DNA of 64,000 bases. It comes from Halichondria panicea (Eukaryota > Porifera > Demospongiae > Suberitida > Halichondriidae). Made by a program: the position numbers and the translations under genes. The notes beneath the pieces were generated by a model. That model was given only the letters and a program-made list of their open reading frames with translations, was not told the origin of the DNA and made no database searches. The first letter of the stretch is position 1. Each line of letters starts with the position of its first letter. The stretch is taken from the NCBI RefSeq assembly GCF_963675165.1, contig NC_087389.1:406001-470000 (forward strand). The letters run 5' to 3'. Positions 43,874 to 55,120 of this stretch are shown in pieces.

Positions 43874-46800
43874 ATGATGAGGTGAGAGATTTATTTGTAG
43901 ATCTACTATCACTCTCCTTACAGTGTGTTCAGAAGGGTGGAGCAAGCTTGGGTGCAAGTGGTCTCTTTCAGACAGACTAGAGCATTGCAGACAGTCAGTC
44001 GCACCAAAATACAGTCTTTACTCGACTCGAAGAAGTACTCGTACAAGTTAGGCCAGTCTTCGTTTGTTCTCCAGTGTCCGTTCTGCAAGAGAGGAGATGG
44101 AGCCTCGAGCAGCAGCAGCACTCTGGGAAGTATGTTTGTTAACTATAACACTGGCGGCGTGGTGTGCAAGCCCTGTGCAGTGAGAGGTGGGCGGGAATAA
44201 TGGCCGCTTGCGTAAATTATGTATCCTCCACTGTAGGAACGTGGAGTAACTTCCTGGAGTGGTCAACGGAGGGGAAATCCCCCACAGCACCCGTCTCTTG
44301 TGACACTGACTCAGCAGTAGTAGACGGAGTAACAACCGCTACAAAGGTTCCTACTGAGCATGCTCAGAAGGTTTGGTCGGGCACGAGGAAGTGGGAGGAG
44401 TCGTCTACCGAGACAACGGACAGACTGCGAGAGATGTTTGGAATTGAGGTGAGTAATTGCTGCAACAGTGATCCCATGGTGATCTTGTTCTCTGTGTGTT
44501 AGGTGTTAACCAACCCTGCTCTGGAGAAGTACCAAGTTCATACTGCTACCTCAGCGGTACGTTATCTGTGATAAATTTACACTACTTGTTTTTCAATGCT
44601 CAACAAAATGTGTGCCTCTAGTTTGTATAATTGTTATTGTTCTGTATCCACTCATACAGTCCTCCAGTTTGCTGTCAGACTCTGCGCTGCCGTGTGTGGC
44701 GTTTCCATGGTACCACGGCAAGGACCTGGTGAAAGTGAGGTTAGAGACAATACCTCCCACAGAGGAGCTCCAATCATCAGGGGAGGGTGTATGGGGGGTC
44801 TTCGGATGGGGTACTGTGGAACCAGCAAGCAGGGAGGTGAGTGATGTAATCTTCCCCAAATTTGATTTTCCTTTGTTATTATTATTGTAGATAGTGATTG
44901 CTGGTGGGGAGTTGGACGCCATTGCAATTCACCAGAGCACGGGACTACCAGCTGTTGTTCTTCCCAGTGACATCACTAAGCTACCCTCCAAAGTAAGTAT
45001 TTCATACATGTAAGAACCTATGGTCGTTTCTAAACGGAACTTTTTCTTGCAGTTTCTGTCTGAGTTCGATCAGTTCAAGAAAATCAACTTGTGGTTGGGC
45101 AGCTCTGGGCCTGCCAAGCACACTGCCACACACCTGGCTAACCAACTCGGGCTGAAGAGATGCTATCTGGTTAGGTAAGAAGTGAGACTCCATCTTATCG
45201 AGAATCCGTATATACGTATATTTTCCTCCAGCTCTCAAGAGAGAGGTCGACCACTGCCCACGGCTTTGGGGGCTCTCTCTAAGGAGGGAGATTTGGCAGC
45301 CATTATTTCACGATCCAAGCGATTTGCTCACGACCAAATCTTCAGCTTCAACCAGGTAAGTACCACCAATAAAAGATTGAGTGTTGTGCGTGAGTATTAG
45401 ACCTTGTGCCTTGTAGCTGCGTGGTGATGTGTACGGGGAATTTAGCAACAGAGAGATGGTAGCAGGAGTGAAGTGGAGACGGTTCCCTCAGTTGACCTCT
45501 TCTCTCAAAGGTCATCGCTCGGGGGAACTAACTGTTCTTACTGGACCCACTGGACGAGGCAAGACCACTCTGCTCGCTGAGATGTCCCTGGACCTGTGCT
45601 TACAGGGGGTACGCTATGCAGGGGGATGTATTTGTGTACTGCACAGCTATAATGTGTACTTTACTTTCTATCTTTGTTCTTGCAGGTGTCTACACTGTGG
45701 GGAAGTTTTGAGATCAAAAATGTTCGATTGGCAAAGACACTTCTAAAACAGTATTCTGGGTAGGCAGTAAATTATTGCTATACATGTCTTAACAATATTG
45801 AAGTTACTGATTCAGTGTTACACTGTATGCACTGTGTTGCAGAGTGGACATAGAGAGGCACTTGCACGACTATGACAGCTGGGCTGACAAGTTCCAACAT
45901 CTCCCTCTCTACTTCATGGGGTTCTATGGCTCTGCTGACATCAGCACTGTCATTGAGGTATGCAGTACATGTACTGTCCTCTATGTAGCCACTGCTTTAA
46001 TCAGGAACTGTCCTCTATGTAGCCACTGCTTTAATCAGGAACTGTCCTCTATGTAGCCACTGCTTTAATCAGGAACTGTCCTCTATGTAGCCACTGCTTT
46101 AATCAGGAACTGTCCTCTATGTAGCCACTGCTTTAATCAGGAACTGTCCTCTATGTAGCCACTGCTTTAATCAGGAACTGTCCTCTATGTAGCCACTGCT
46201 TTAATCAGGAACTGTCCTCTATGTAGCCACTGCTTTAATCAGGAACTGTCCTCTATGTAGCCACTGCTTTAATCAGGAACTGTCCTCTATGTAGCCACTG
46301 CTTTAATCAGGAACTGTCCTCTATGTAGCCACTGCTTTAATCAGGAACTGTCCTCTATGTAGCCACTGCTTTAATCAGGAACTGTCCTCTATGTAGCCAC
46401 TGCTTTAATCAGGAACTGTCCTCTATGTAGCCACTGCTTTAATCAGGAACTGTCCTCTATGTAGCCACTGCTTTAATCAGGAACTGTCCTCTATGTAGCC
46501 ACTGCTTTAATCAGGAACTGTCCTCTATGTAGCCACTGCTTTAATCAGGAACTGTCCTCTATGTAGCCACTGCTTTAATCAGGAACTGTCCTCTATGTAG
46601 CCACTGCTTTAATCAGGAACTGTCCTCTATGTAGCCACTGCTTTAATCAGGAACTGTCCTCTATGTAGCCACTGCTTTGATCAGGAACTGTCCTCTATGT
46701 AGCCACTGCTTTGATCAGGAACTGTCCTCTATGTAGCCACTGCTTTGATCAGGAACTGTCCTCTATGTAGCCACTGCTTTGATCAGGAACTGTCCTCTAT

Positions 46801-49377
46801 GTAGCCACTGCTTTGATCAGGAACTGTCCTCTATGTAGCCACTGCTTTGATCAGGAACTGTCCTCTATGTAGCCACTGCTTTAATCAGGAACTGTCCTCT
46901 ATGTAGCCACTGCTTTAATCAGGAACTGTCCTCTATGTAGCCACTGCTTTAATCAGGAACTGTCCTCTATGTAGCCACTGCTTTAATCAGGAACTGTCCT
47001 CTATGTAGCCACTGCTTTAATCAGGAACTGTCCTCTATGTAGCCACTGCTTTAATCAGGAACTGTCCTCTATGTAGCCACTGCTTTAATCAGGAACTGTC
47101 CTCTATGTAGCCACTGCTTTAATCAGGAACTGTCCTCTATGTAGCCACTGCTTTGATTAGGAACTGTCCTCTATGTAGCCACTGCTTTAATCAGGAACTG
47201 TCCTCTATGTAGCCACTGCTTTAATCAGGAACTGTCCTCTATGTAGCCACTGCTTTAATCAGGAACTGTCCTCTATGTAGCCACTGCTTTAATCAGGAAC
47301 TGTCCTCTATGTAGCCACTGCTTTAATCAGGAACTGTCCTCTATGTAGCCACTGCTTTAATCAGGAACTGTCCTCTATGTAGCCACTGCTTTAATCAGGA
47401 ACTGTCCTCTATGTAGCCACTGCTTTGATTAGGAACTGTCCTCTATGTAGCCACTGCTTTAATCAGGAACTGTCCTCTATGTAGCGAACTGTCCTCTATG
47501 TAGCCACTGCTTTAATCAGGAACTGTCCTCTATGTAGCCACTGCTTTAATCAGGAACTGTCCTCTATGTAGCCACTGCTTTAATCAGGAACTGTCCTCTA
47601 TGTAGCCACTGCTTTAATCAGGAACTGTCCTCTATGTAGCCACTGCTTTAATCAGGAACTGTCCTCTATGTAGCCACTGCTTTAATCAGGAACTGTCCTC
47701 TATGTAGCCACTGCTTTAATCAGGAACTGTCCTCTATGTAGCCACTGCTTTAATCAGGAACTGTCCTCTATGTAGCCACTGCTTTGATTAGGAACGTCCG
47801 TTTGCAAAAGTAAAACATTCATTTTGTAGCTCTAACTATACACCTAATATGTCCATTGCTCCTCCCCTCCCCAGACAATGTCCCACGCTGTGTATGCTCA
47901 CAATATCCATTGCTCCTCCCCTCCCCAGACAATGTCCCACGCTGTGTATGCTCACAATATCCATTGCTCCTCCCCTCCCCAGACAATGTCCCACGCTGTG
48001 TATGCTCACAATATCCATTGCTCCTCCCCTCCCCAGACAATGTCCCACGCTGTGTATGCTCACAATATCCATTGCTCCTCCCCTCCCCAGACAATGTCCC
48101 ACGCTGTGTATGCTCACAATATCCATTGCTCCTCCCCTCCCCAGACAATGTCCCACGCTGTGTATGCTCACAACATCCAGCACGTGATAGTGGACAACCT
48201 TCAGTTCATGCTGGGAAGTACCAACATCTTGGATACATATTCTGCCCAAAACCAGGCCATTGGAGCACTGAGGAGGTTTGCCTCAGCTGAAGATGTGCAT
48301 GTCACTGTGGTGATTCATCCCAGGAAGGTGAAGGGGGGGTACTCTGTCTGTGTATGTCCCACTGTTGCATTGTAGTGTGTGTTCTCTCATTATACTATTT
48401 GACTGCACATCATGTGTGCATTCATATATACTGCTGTTCAGTGTTTGTGAACTCAGTGTCATATCTGCTATGTACCACCACCACCACAGTCCATCTGATT
48501 ATCATTATTTTGTGCAGGAGGATGACAACAACCCACTTACCACTGCCTCCATATTTGGCACTGCCAAGGCAGCCCAAGAGGCGGACAATGTCATCATTCT
48601 GCAGTGCCCTCACGGCAAAGACAAATACATACAGGTACAAAGGTTGTGTAGGAGTGGTCTAATTATGTGTTTATTGTGTTCAGATCAAAGATACATACAT
48701 GTACGAATGACAAGTTGATCTAGCTCGTTTACACGCAAAGCGTTTTGTCAGGAAGCGCTTTCAAATGCTTTGATTGAATGTTAAGCGTAAACAGGGCCCA
48801 TTTTACTGGCTCTTTGATGCATTTTGTACTACTAGCTGTTTTACAACAGTTTTATTTCTCCCTCCAGGTGACTAAGAACCGTTTCGATGGCGACCTCGGT
48901 ATGGTACCTCTGTCCTGGGACAAAGAGAGTTGTACGATGTCTGGCCACTTCAACCGCCCTCCTCCACAAACTGTTGCTGACAACAAAACTATCACTGCTT
49001 CTCCAGAATTACCGTCATCGCCACACCCTCAAACTGTTAAGAAGCCTGCTTTTGGTGTTTATCGGCCTCAAGGCTCAAAACTGATTGGACGAGTTCAGAG
49101 TACACCTGGAAAGGGTACGAATAGCAGCTCCCCCTTGATCAATCAACCAGGACGGGTTCAGAGTACACCTTTGAAGGGTACAAATAGCGGCTCCCCCTTG
49201 ATCAATCAACCAGGACAGGTTCAGAGTACACCTTTAAAGGGTACAAATAGCGGCTCCCCCTTGATCAATCAACTAGGACGGCTTCAGAGTACACCTTTAA
49301 AGGGTACGAATAGCGGCTCCCCCTTGATCAATCAAGCAAGCCCCGCATCATACGATCCATCACGCCGAACTGTTTGA
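43874..49377 (+). CDS. TWNK: Twinkle mitochondrial DNA helicase
   Basis: Twinkle is the hexameric replicative helicase of mitochondrial DNA. The start [20 protein letters not shown] comes from splicing exon 43874-43881 to 43924 and is a basic, acid-free presequence. Next is a zinc-ribbon-like CPFCKRGDG...CKPCAVRG, then a TOPRIM-like region ([20 protein letters not shown]). The RecA core has Walker [18 protein letters not shown] (near 45540), [10 protein letters not shown], Walker [33 protein letters not shown] and [15 protein letters not shown]. About 13 exons are joined. The 45958-48144 intron holds a 34 bp minisatellite, and the following exon is preceded by six tandem acceptor copies. The C-terminus has four 22-residue repeats. 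The TOPRIM DxD site reads LWLGSSGPA, so primase activity is unlikely. Confidence 0.95.
45974..47795. repeat. 34-bp minisatellite, about 54 copies, in a TWNK intron
   Basis: The unit is GGAACTGTCCTCTATGTAGC then CACTGCTTTAATCA. A block of six units at about 46675-46860 has TTTGATCA instead of TTTAATCA. Units with TTTGATTA occur at about 47155, 47425 and 47785. One unit near 47480 is truncated. Shared variants suggest local block expansion. Confidence 0.97.
47850..48173 (+). repeat. TWNK: 54-bp tandem array of splice acceptor plus exon start in TWNK
   Basis: Six units each contain CTCCTCCCCTCCCCAG, a strong acceptor, followed by ACAATGTCCCACGCTGTG and TATGCTCACAA, the start of the Walker B exon. 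Acceptors fall before 47875, 47929, 47983, 48037, 48091 and 48145. The unit is 18 codons and contains no stop, so use of an upstream acceptor would add multiples of 18 residues in frame. The last acceptor gives the conventional protein. Confidence 0.95.
49087..49337 (+). repeat. TWNK: 66-bp coding tandem repeat at the Twinkle C-terminus
   Basis: Four units encode variations of [20 protein letters not shown] followed by PG. Units 2-4 are nearly identical in DNA. The repeat lies after the conserved helicase core and before the stop at 49375-49377. Confidence 0.95.
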
Positions 49378-49655
49378 ATATTGCCAAATCATATTCATTT
49401 TTTCACTTTTGTCAAATCAGTGGCGTGCTATTAACATTCATGAATCCTCTCTCAAGCATGTCAACTGTGTGTGATGAATTTGTCACATCTATTGTCTATT
49501 CTGAGCACCTGCACTCATTCAAACTCATTATACCCAATCTCTATTTTTGTCTGTAATAATTATTTTGTCGAAAAAATTGGATCCATTAATCAAATGAAAT
49601 GAGAGTTACAATCAAAACAATGTATTAAGCCAAATGTGGATTGCTATGATTATAG

Positions 49656-51315
49656 CTATCTTCCAGGTTTATAGTTGTCACGGTTTTGAGTTCTGTCTGG
49701 CTGTAATGGGTGGAGTACTGATCTGTAGTGTTTCTTCTTGCTGTGCTGCACAGTCTGTCTGCTGCTCACGTCAGGGAAGGGGATGCTGATCACATGGAGG
49801 GAACTTCGCTCGTGGGTGGGGTAGCATTTGGTGGTGGTAGTGGTGGGTGGTTTTCTGAGAGGGTGTGTAGCGTACTTGTGTTCCTGTGGAGAACAGTATT
49901 CGTTTTCCATCTGTGTGTGTGTGTGTGTGTGTGGGGGGGGGGGGACTAGTGGATGGACGGGTTCATAGGGTACAAACAATGTTTACCTTTGGTGTTGTAG
50001 TTGTCTTATGTTGCTTGAAATGAGATGTCTGAATATGAAGAAACAATTTGTAACGAGCATCAAACACTTCAAAGCAGTCTCTCCACCGGCATATCAATTG
50101 ATGACCTCTTGAACTGTGAACCTTGTACTTTGAGTGATACAAAGGCAACACCGAGATATGTTCGTTCTGCATATGCTCAAGCAGCTCTTTACTCGAGGAG
50201 AACCTGACTGAACAGTTGCCCCACTCGCAACAACGTGTGTCTTGGAACGTATCTTGTCGAACAGCCTGGTTATAATAAAACGAGTTCTTGTGTAATATCG
50301 AGGGAGGCTCGGCTCTGTAGTAGCCAGTCGATGAGAGGAAGGGGAGGAGCTCTGAAGTGACACCAGGAGGATAACCTGTGAGGGGGGGGTTGTCTAATCA
50401 CATACTCAGCTAACAGTATTCCCTGTGCCTACCTATTACTTGCGCTGATTCGATGTCCCTCAAGTTCCTACTAGATAAATGCGTCTCTCCCTGTCTGCCC
50501 ATCTCCTTCCGAGCTTGATGCTCCTGCTTCACCTGTATAATCAATAAATAAAGTCACCTTGCTACACACTTTTAAATAGCCTAATATGAGCAACCAATAC
50601 TATTCAGAGTAAACACAATGCATTTACATGAAGTTGCCTGAAGAGGTCATCGAGGCGTGGCTGTCCCATGTCTATAGGGGGTGGTGTGCCCCTCCCATGA
50701 GTCCCCCTCTCACTCTCACAGTACGATATTGATGTCTCATAGCCAACAGTTGATACTCGCGTCATCGGAGGCTGTGGGAGGGGTACGATACGACCACGTT
50801 GGGGGAGGGAGGTGAGGGTCTTGAACACCGGATCCTATATACGGAATATACAATACAAGTCAGTGAGCTAGTAATGCAGATTATCTGCTACGTACCTTGG
50901 TCCACTCCACAGGTTGCTGATACAACCATCCTTCTGTTCTGGCCACAGGATCACACTTGGGCAGGGTAGTTAAGAACATCTCAAAGCTGGTCTTCCTCTT
51001 GTTGGAGTGTCCAACCTCTAGCTCTCCACTGGGACCCCTACCACCTTTTCTTTTGGCCCCCAGAACAATCCCACCAGCTCTCCTCTTCTCTGGAGAGATG
51101 ACTACAGACTGCCTCTGAACAACTGTCTCCTTTCTCTTTGCACTGTCCTTGTAGTTGCTTATTTTTCGGAAACCTTCTTTGATAGAGTCAACAAAAGTAA
51201 ATCTCCCTGGTCTGGTTTGCAAGGGAGGTTTCTTCTTTCCCTGAGGACTACTGTTGCTGTGGACCTCCTTCGTCGTGGCTGTAACCACGCTGCCAGCTGG
51301 GTCAGACTCGCCCAT
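49656..51315 (-). CDS. C2H2 zinc-finger protein, Gli-like finger pair
   Basis: Five exons: 51315-50897, 50834-50638, about 50533-50433, 50375-49987 and 49883-49656. The N-terminal exon is basic and Ser-rich, with FTFVDSIKEGFRKISNYKD and an SPEKRRAGGIVLGAKRKGG stretch that could be a nuclear localisation signal. The fourth exon holds two fingers in Gli-type spacing: CEWGNCSVRFSSSKELLEHM followed by QNEH, and CRWRDCFEVFDARYKLFLHI followed by QTSH. Such paired fingers are found in GLI, ZIC and ARID2-type proteins, but no wider match is recognised. The C-terminus is Thr/His-rich. A nuclear DNA-binding role is likely; the target is unknown. Confidence 0.75.
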
Positions 51316-51812
51316 ACCTCATACCTTAGCTACAAGCATCTTAGTTAGCTCAGTGTCTTTGTTGCATGCATACTGGAGCTAGCAACGAGCCCCACCCACT
51401 TATTTTAGCTGACTAAGCAAACATTATAATTTATGATGACATTGTGGGTTCGGGTGGCCCAGCGGTTTTCAAGTCATCACTATACATGTAGACACGTTAT
51501 ACCTTACAGGGTAAGGTAAAGGTAAGTAAGGTTTATACAAGAAAAAGATAAAATTAATAATGAACGACACAGAAAGTAAATAATCGTAGATCGGAATACA
51601 CAAAAAATTAAAAAAAGAAGTTTTCAATCTTTTGTACTTTTTGATTAGCTCTTAACTCCAGGGACTAGGATAGGATCAATGACTGAGCCGCCCCATTTGT
51701 TTTAGCTGACTAAGCAAATATTAATAACAATAAGATATCCAATAGTGTGCACGTGTACAAAGACGAAGTGTAATAACTAGAACAGAACAGAACAGTTATT
51801 TACATGTCCTTT
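51316..51812. other. Intergenic region with a direct-repeat-flanked segment
   Basis: TTTTAGCTGACTAAGCAAA with similar leading sequence (GAGCC.C.CCA) occurs at about 51388-51425 and again at 51683-51720. The roughly 260 bp between includes TGGCCCAGCGGTTTTCAAGT, which resembles a tRNA A-box, but no B-box follows. It may be a SINE fragment or a local duplication. No gene is seen. Confidence 0.4.
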
Positions 51813-54131
51813 TTACTGATTTTTGCATTGGTCTTTCGTTGCAGCCACCTGTAGAAATAAATGGGAGTTAATATAAACCATTATGCACTACAACAATGCA
51901 TTATTCACACGAACCTGTTTCTCTAAACCATCATCATCCCCTTCTAAGTCATCATCGTCCTCATCATAGTCGTCATCAAACTGTAAACAGTGGTACAATG
52001 CATTGAATCACTGTAGTTGCTCAGAAAAAATTTTTTTCTGATTTTATTTACAGAACGGTATGCACATTCTCATAACAGACCATTAAATATGACATTCCTC
52101 ATCCCACCCCCACATGACACATACACACACAAACTAAGGCACTCACATCTTCATTATCACCGTCCACCCACTCCACCCCCACACAACACACTCACATATT
52201 CACCATCCACCCACTCCACCCCCACATGGCACACCACCACACAACACACTCACATCTTCATCATCACCGTCCTCCTCCAGTGCCTCCCCAGTGAAGAACA
52301 AGACGGCCTTGGGTACTAGTCTGTCACGAATAAATTCAGCCCTTGTATAGTCATCACTGAGAGCCTGAGCTATGTCCTCCTCATCCTCAGCTGCTTCATC
52401 CTGTGGGAAGGAGGGTGGTCAGTGAGCTGTTTCGCAAATTTGAGATATATTATTAACTGTTCAAGAGCTTGATACTTACCTTTGAGTTAACTGTGGGGAT
52501 GGCCAAGTTTCATAGAAGAGAATTATTATAATTATATTCGTGGCACCATTTTTGTCGAGACTTACTGTTTGGTGGGGAGAAGATGTTGAAGAAAGACTCA
52601 CTGGGGACAGTTTTTGTCACCATACGAGCTTGCTGGCCCTTAGCTGTAGTGGGAGGTGGTTTTAGATAACAAATGCACACACACACAAATTTCGGCACTA
52701 CCTTTGTGCTTTTGTTTCTTCTTGATGGTTTTAACGGTGAGATTTTTGCCTTTCTTCCAGTCTATGCTACATCTGAAACAAAACAGTGGGAGATAGTGGG
52801 GTCAATGGGGTCAATGCTATACACCAATCATAAGTTATGAAGCTATAGTTCTAGTCTCTAGAGGATCTAAACCACGCCTACCACTCACCCTTTCCCCTCT
52901 GCAATGGCCGCCCCCTCGAATGCCCAGGGGTCGTCTTTGTTCACTTCACACGTCACTTTGTAAGATTTGGTGAGCACTTTGTTAGTGAACCACTCATTAT
53001 CAGAGAAGTGGAACTCAAGAGAGAAGTCCTGCAAACAAACAAACAGTTGTTTCAAATAATTATATAGTAATTATTAACAGACTAACCATTCCAGTGTCGT
53101 CAGTGTAGAGGACCTTCAAGTCAATCAGGTGTTTGAGAACAGACTCATCTTCTTCCTATGTACACCAGAGGAAGAAAGTCAATATATCAACTGCCCAAAT
53201 ACCTCGAATACCATCACCTTAATAATATCAGTGAATATCTCACAGTTCTTGAAAGCAGTCAACCAGAATTCCTCAACGCCTGTGCTTGGGTCATCATCAC
53301 CTGGGGGACAAATAGTGATAAGAGGATAAGAGGGGGCGGTACAGTGTGGGGCTCACCATCTTTACTAGGGCCTGCCTCGGCTGGTCTGTCCACGTCTGTC
53401 CCATTGTCCTTAATGCTATCTGCACAATAAATTATAAACACACATTGAATATGGACGCAGTGTTAAGAGTGGTTTCCTTGATTACCTGCAGCCTTAATAG
53501 CCAAGACATCTTCCTCCTCGTTATCCTCATCGTCTGACCAGTGGGCTTCCTCGTCTGTCGGCTCATGTGATCCACTGATGATATCACGCCTCTTCTCAAA
53601 CAAGGGTTGATTCAGAACAAGGTATTTGGACTCCAATTTCTGAACCTCAATGTAAAACTGGGCCTCTAGGTTCGTGGACTCCAGCTGGAGTTTCTTGAGA
53701 GCTCGTATCCGTCTCATTTCTTGCTTGTCACGTGGAGGAGGAGGTGCTCTGTAAGATGAACACTTGTTATTCTGACCATAGTTACGACTGAACTTACAAG
53801 GCATTTCCGCCCCCCAGTGCTTGGTTGATTTGAGCGGCTAGTTTCTGTGAGAGTCCCGACATGGCTGTGCCATCAGACAGTATCTTCTTAATGTCATCTG
53901 CAACCAGAGAATAGGTTAAGATTGCTTACTTTCCTACACAGCAGGATACCAGTACAGTATTGTGAATGTGCATTCCAACCATGACACTCCCACATATAGT
54001 ACATATATCCATCAATCTCTAACTGGCTATATCAAACATCCACAAGTGGTATTATACACACACTAACCTTCTTTGAGGCCACTCAAAGCTTGCTCTGCTA
54101 CATCTGAAATCTTATTGTCCTGGTCTGCCAT
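51813..54131 (-). CDS. NAP1L1: Nucleosome assembly protein 1-like
   Basis: A histone H2A-H2B chaperone. Exons: 54131-54068, 53897-53798, 53748-53486, 53419-53357, 53300-53218, 53155-53087, 53028-52889, 52772-52702, 52643-52566, 52490-52480, 52400-52254, then about 51980 to 51813 in two exons. The family core appears as LQLESTNLEAQFYIEVQKLE (dimerisation helix), YLVLNQPLFEKRRDIISG, GVEEFWLTAFKNCEIFTDII, LEFHFSDNEWFTNKVLTKSY, GCSIDWKKGKNLT and SESFFNIFSPPN. Acidic tracts (SDDEDNEEEDV; FDDDYDEDDDDLEGDDDG) flank it. The end, CKNQ, is a CaaX-type box like the CKQQ of vertebrate NAP1L1. One exon is only 11 nt. The paralogue number (1 or 4) is not resolved. Confidence 0.92.
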
Positions 54132-54305
54132 TGTAATCTGACTTTCTAATTCTAACAACTTGATTTAATATTGCCACATGGCATGGTTAGGTATTTTGAG
54201 CATGCGCAATAAAAGAAAAGACTGTGCAGCTGTGAGGTAAACTTCTTCTTTGTTGCCTCTAGCATAATAGTCTTAAACACGTGCCATCACAATTATAGTG
54301 CCGCC
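54132..54305. promoter_or_regulatory. Divergent promoter of NAP1L and the repeat protein
   Basis: The 174 bp between the minus ATG at 54131 and the plus ATG at 54306 must carry both promoters. CACGTG-like ACACGTGCC occurs at about 54277. No TATA box is obvious. Confidence 0.45.
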
Positions 54306-54866
54306 ATGTTCCCAGGCCGATTTTTCTCCAGCTTTAGACAGCCTCAGCTGCATTCCTGTCTAAGTGAAATGGCTGCAAAACTTTATAGCTTGAAACTTAA
54401 TTTAAATGCTACTAGTGGCGTACATCAACTCCCTTTCAGTGGAGGAGGACCTTTTCGCATTACCACCTTGAAATGGCCAGAGTGGTTTGTCTACATGCAG
54501 GACAACAAAGAGGGTAATGTCAGGGGATGGCAAACTACTCCAGGAAATCAAGGCGAATTTTTGTTTGAACGGATTGACAGCAATTTTTTTCTCATTTCAA
54601 CTATGCGTTGGAAAAATTGGTATCTGTACATGCAGGACAACAGTGAAGGAAATGTTCGAGGATGGGAAAAGGATCCAGGCCTTCAAGGACACTGGCAGCT
54701 CACTCCTAGAGATGATGGATCTTTTCTTCTATCCACTGAGAAATGGCCACACTGGTACATATACATGCAAGACATTGCCTCTGGCAATATCAAAAGCTGC
54801 AATGGAGACCCTGGTCCGCAGGGCCACTTTATGTTCTCTTGCGACCTCAAGCTCTGCAACGAATAA
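54306..54866 (+). CDS. Single-exon protein with three 45-residue repeats, possible beta-trefoil
   Basis: An intronless frame of 186 codons. After an N-terminal segment come three similar units: WPEWFVYMQDNKEGNVRGWQ, WKNWYLYMQDNSEGNVRGWE and WPHWYIYMQDIASGNIKSCN, each followed by a G-x-QG(E/H)(F/W) block such as DPGLQGHWQL. The spacing is about 45 residues and the repeated part totals about 135, the size and three-fold symmetry of a beta-trefoil; this fold is an inference. No signal peptide is obvious. The first ATG (54306) gives a short basic leader; a second ATG at 54369 (MAAKLYSLKL) could be the real start. The gene family is not recognised. Confidence 0.75.
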   Translation: MFPGRFFSSFRQPQLHSCLSEMAAKLYSLKLNLNATSGVHQLPFSGGGPFRITTLKWPEWFVYMQDNKEGNVRGWQTTPGNQGEFLFERIDSNFFLISTMRWKNWYLYMQDNSEGNVRGWEKDPGLQGHWQLTPRDDGSFLLSTEKWPHWYIYMQDIASGNIKSCNGDPGPQGHFMFSCDLKLCNE

Positions 54867-55120
54867 CACTAATAGAGCTCAGGAATAGCTGTAATGTAGT
54901 ATTGTACAAGTTCATTTTACCCCATTATAATTATACTTCATATCATAAATTAAGCGGCCTACTAGCTCCTGTGCTGGATACAGTGTTCACACATGCACAA
55001 TAAAGGAATTTCCAACCGAACCACTCACAAAACTGAAATAAACACGTATACTTAACACAAACATACTAATGAAAAATGATAATTTGTTGGTGTTTATCAG
55101 CTAAATAATAGTGTCCTTGA

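Noticed and set aside
45974-47795. CRISPR-like array
   Set aside because: The units are directly adjacent with no unique spacers, and the locus is a eukaryotic intron.
47819-48375. Long frames on both strands over the 54 bp array as separate genes
   Set aside because: The array is 18 codons per unit, so all frames stay open. Only the frame continuous with the Twinkle exon is meaningful.
51449-51510. tRNA gene
   Set aside because: Only an A-box-like stretch is present; there is no cloverleaf, anticodon arm or B-box downstream.
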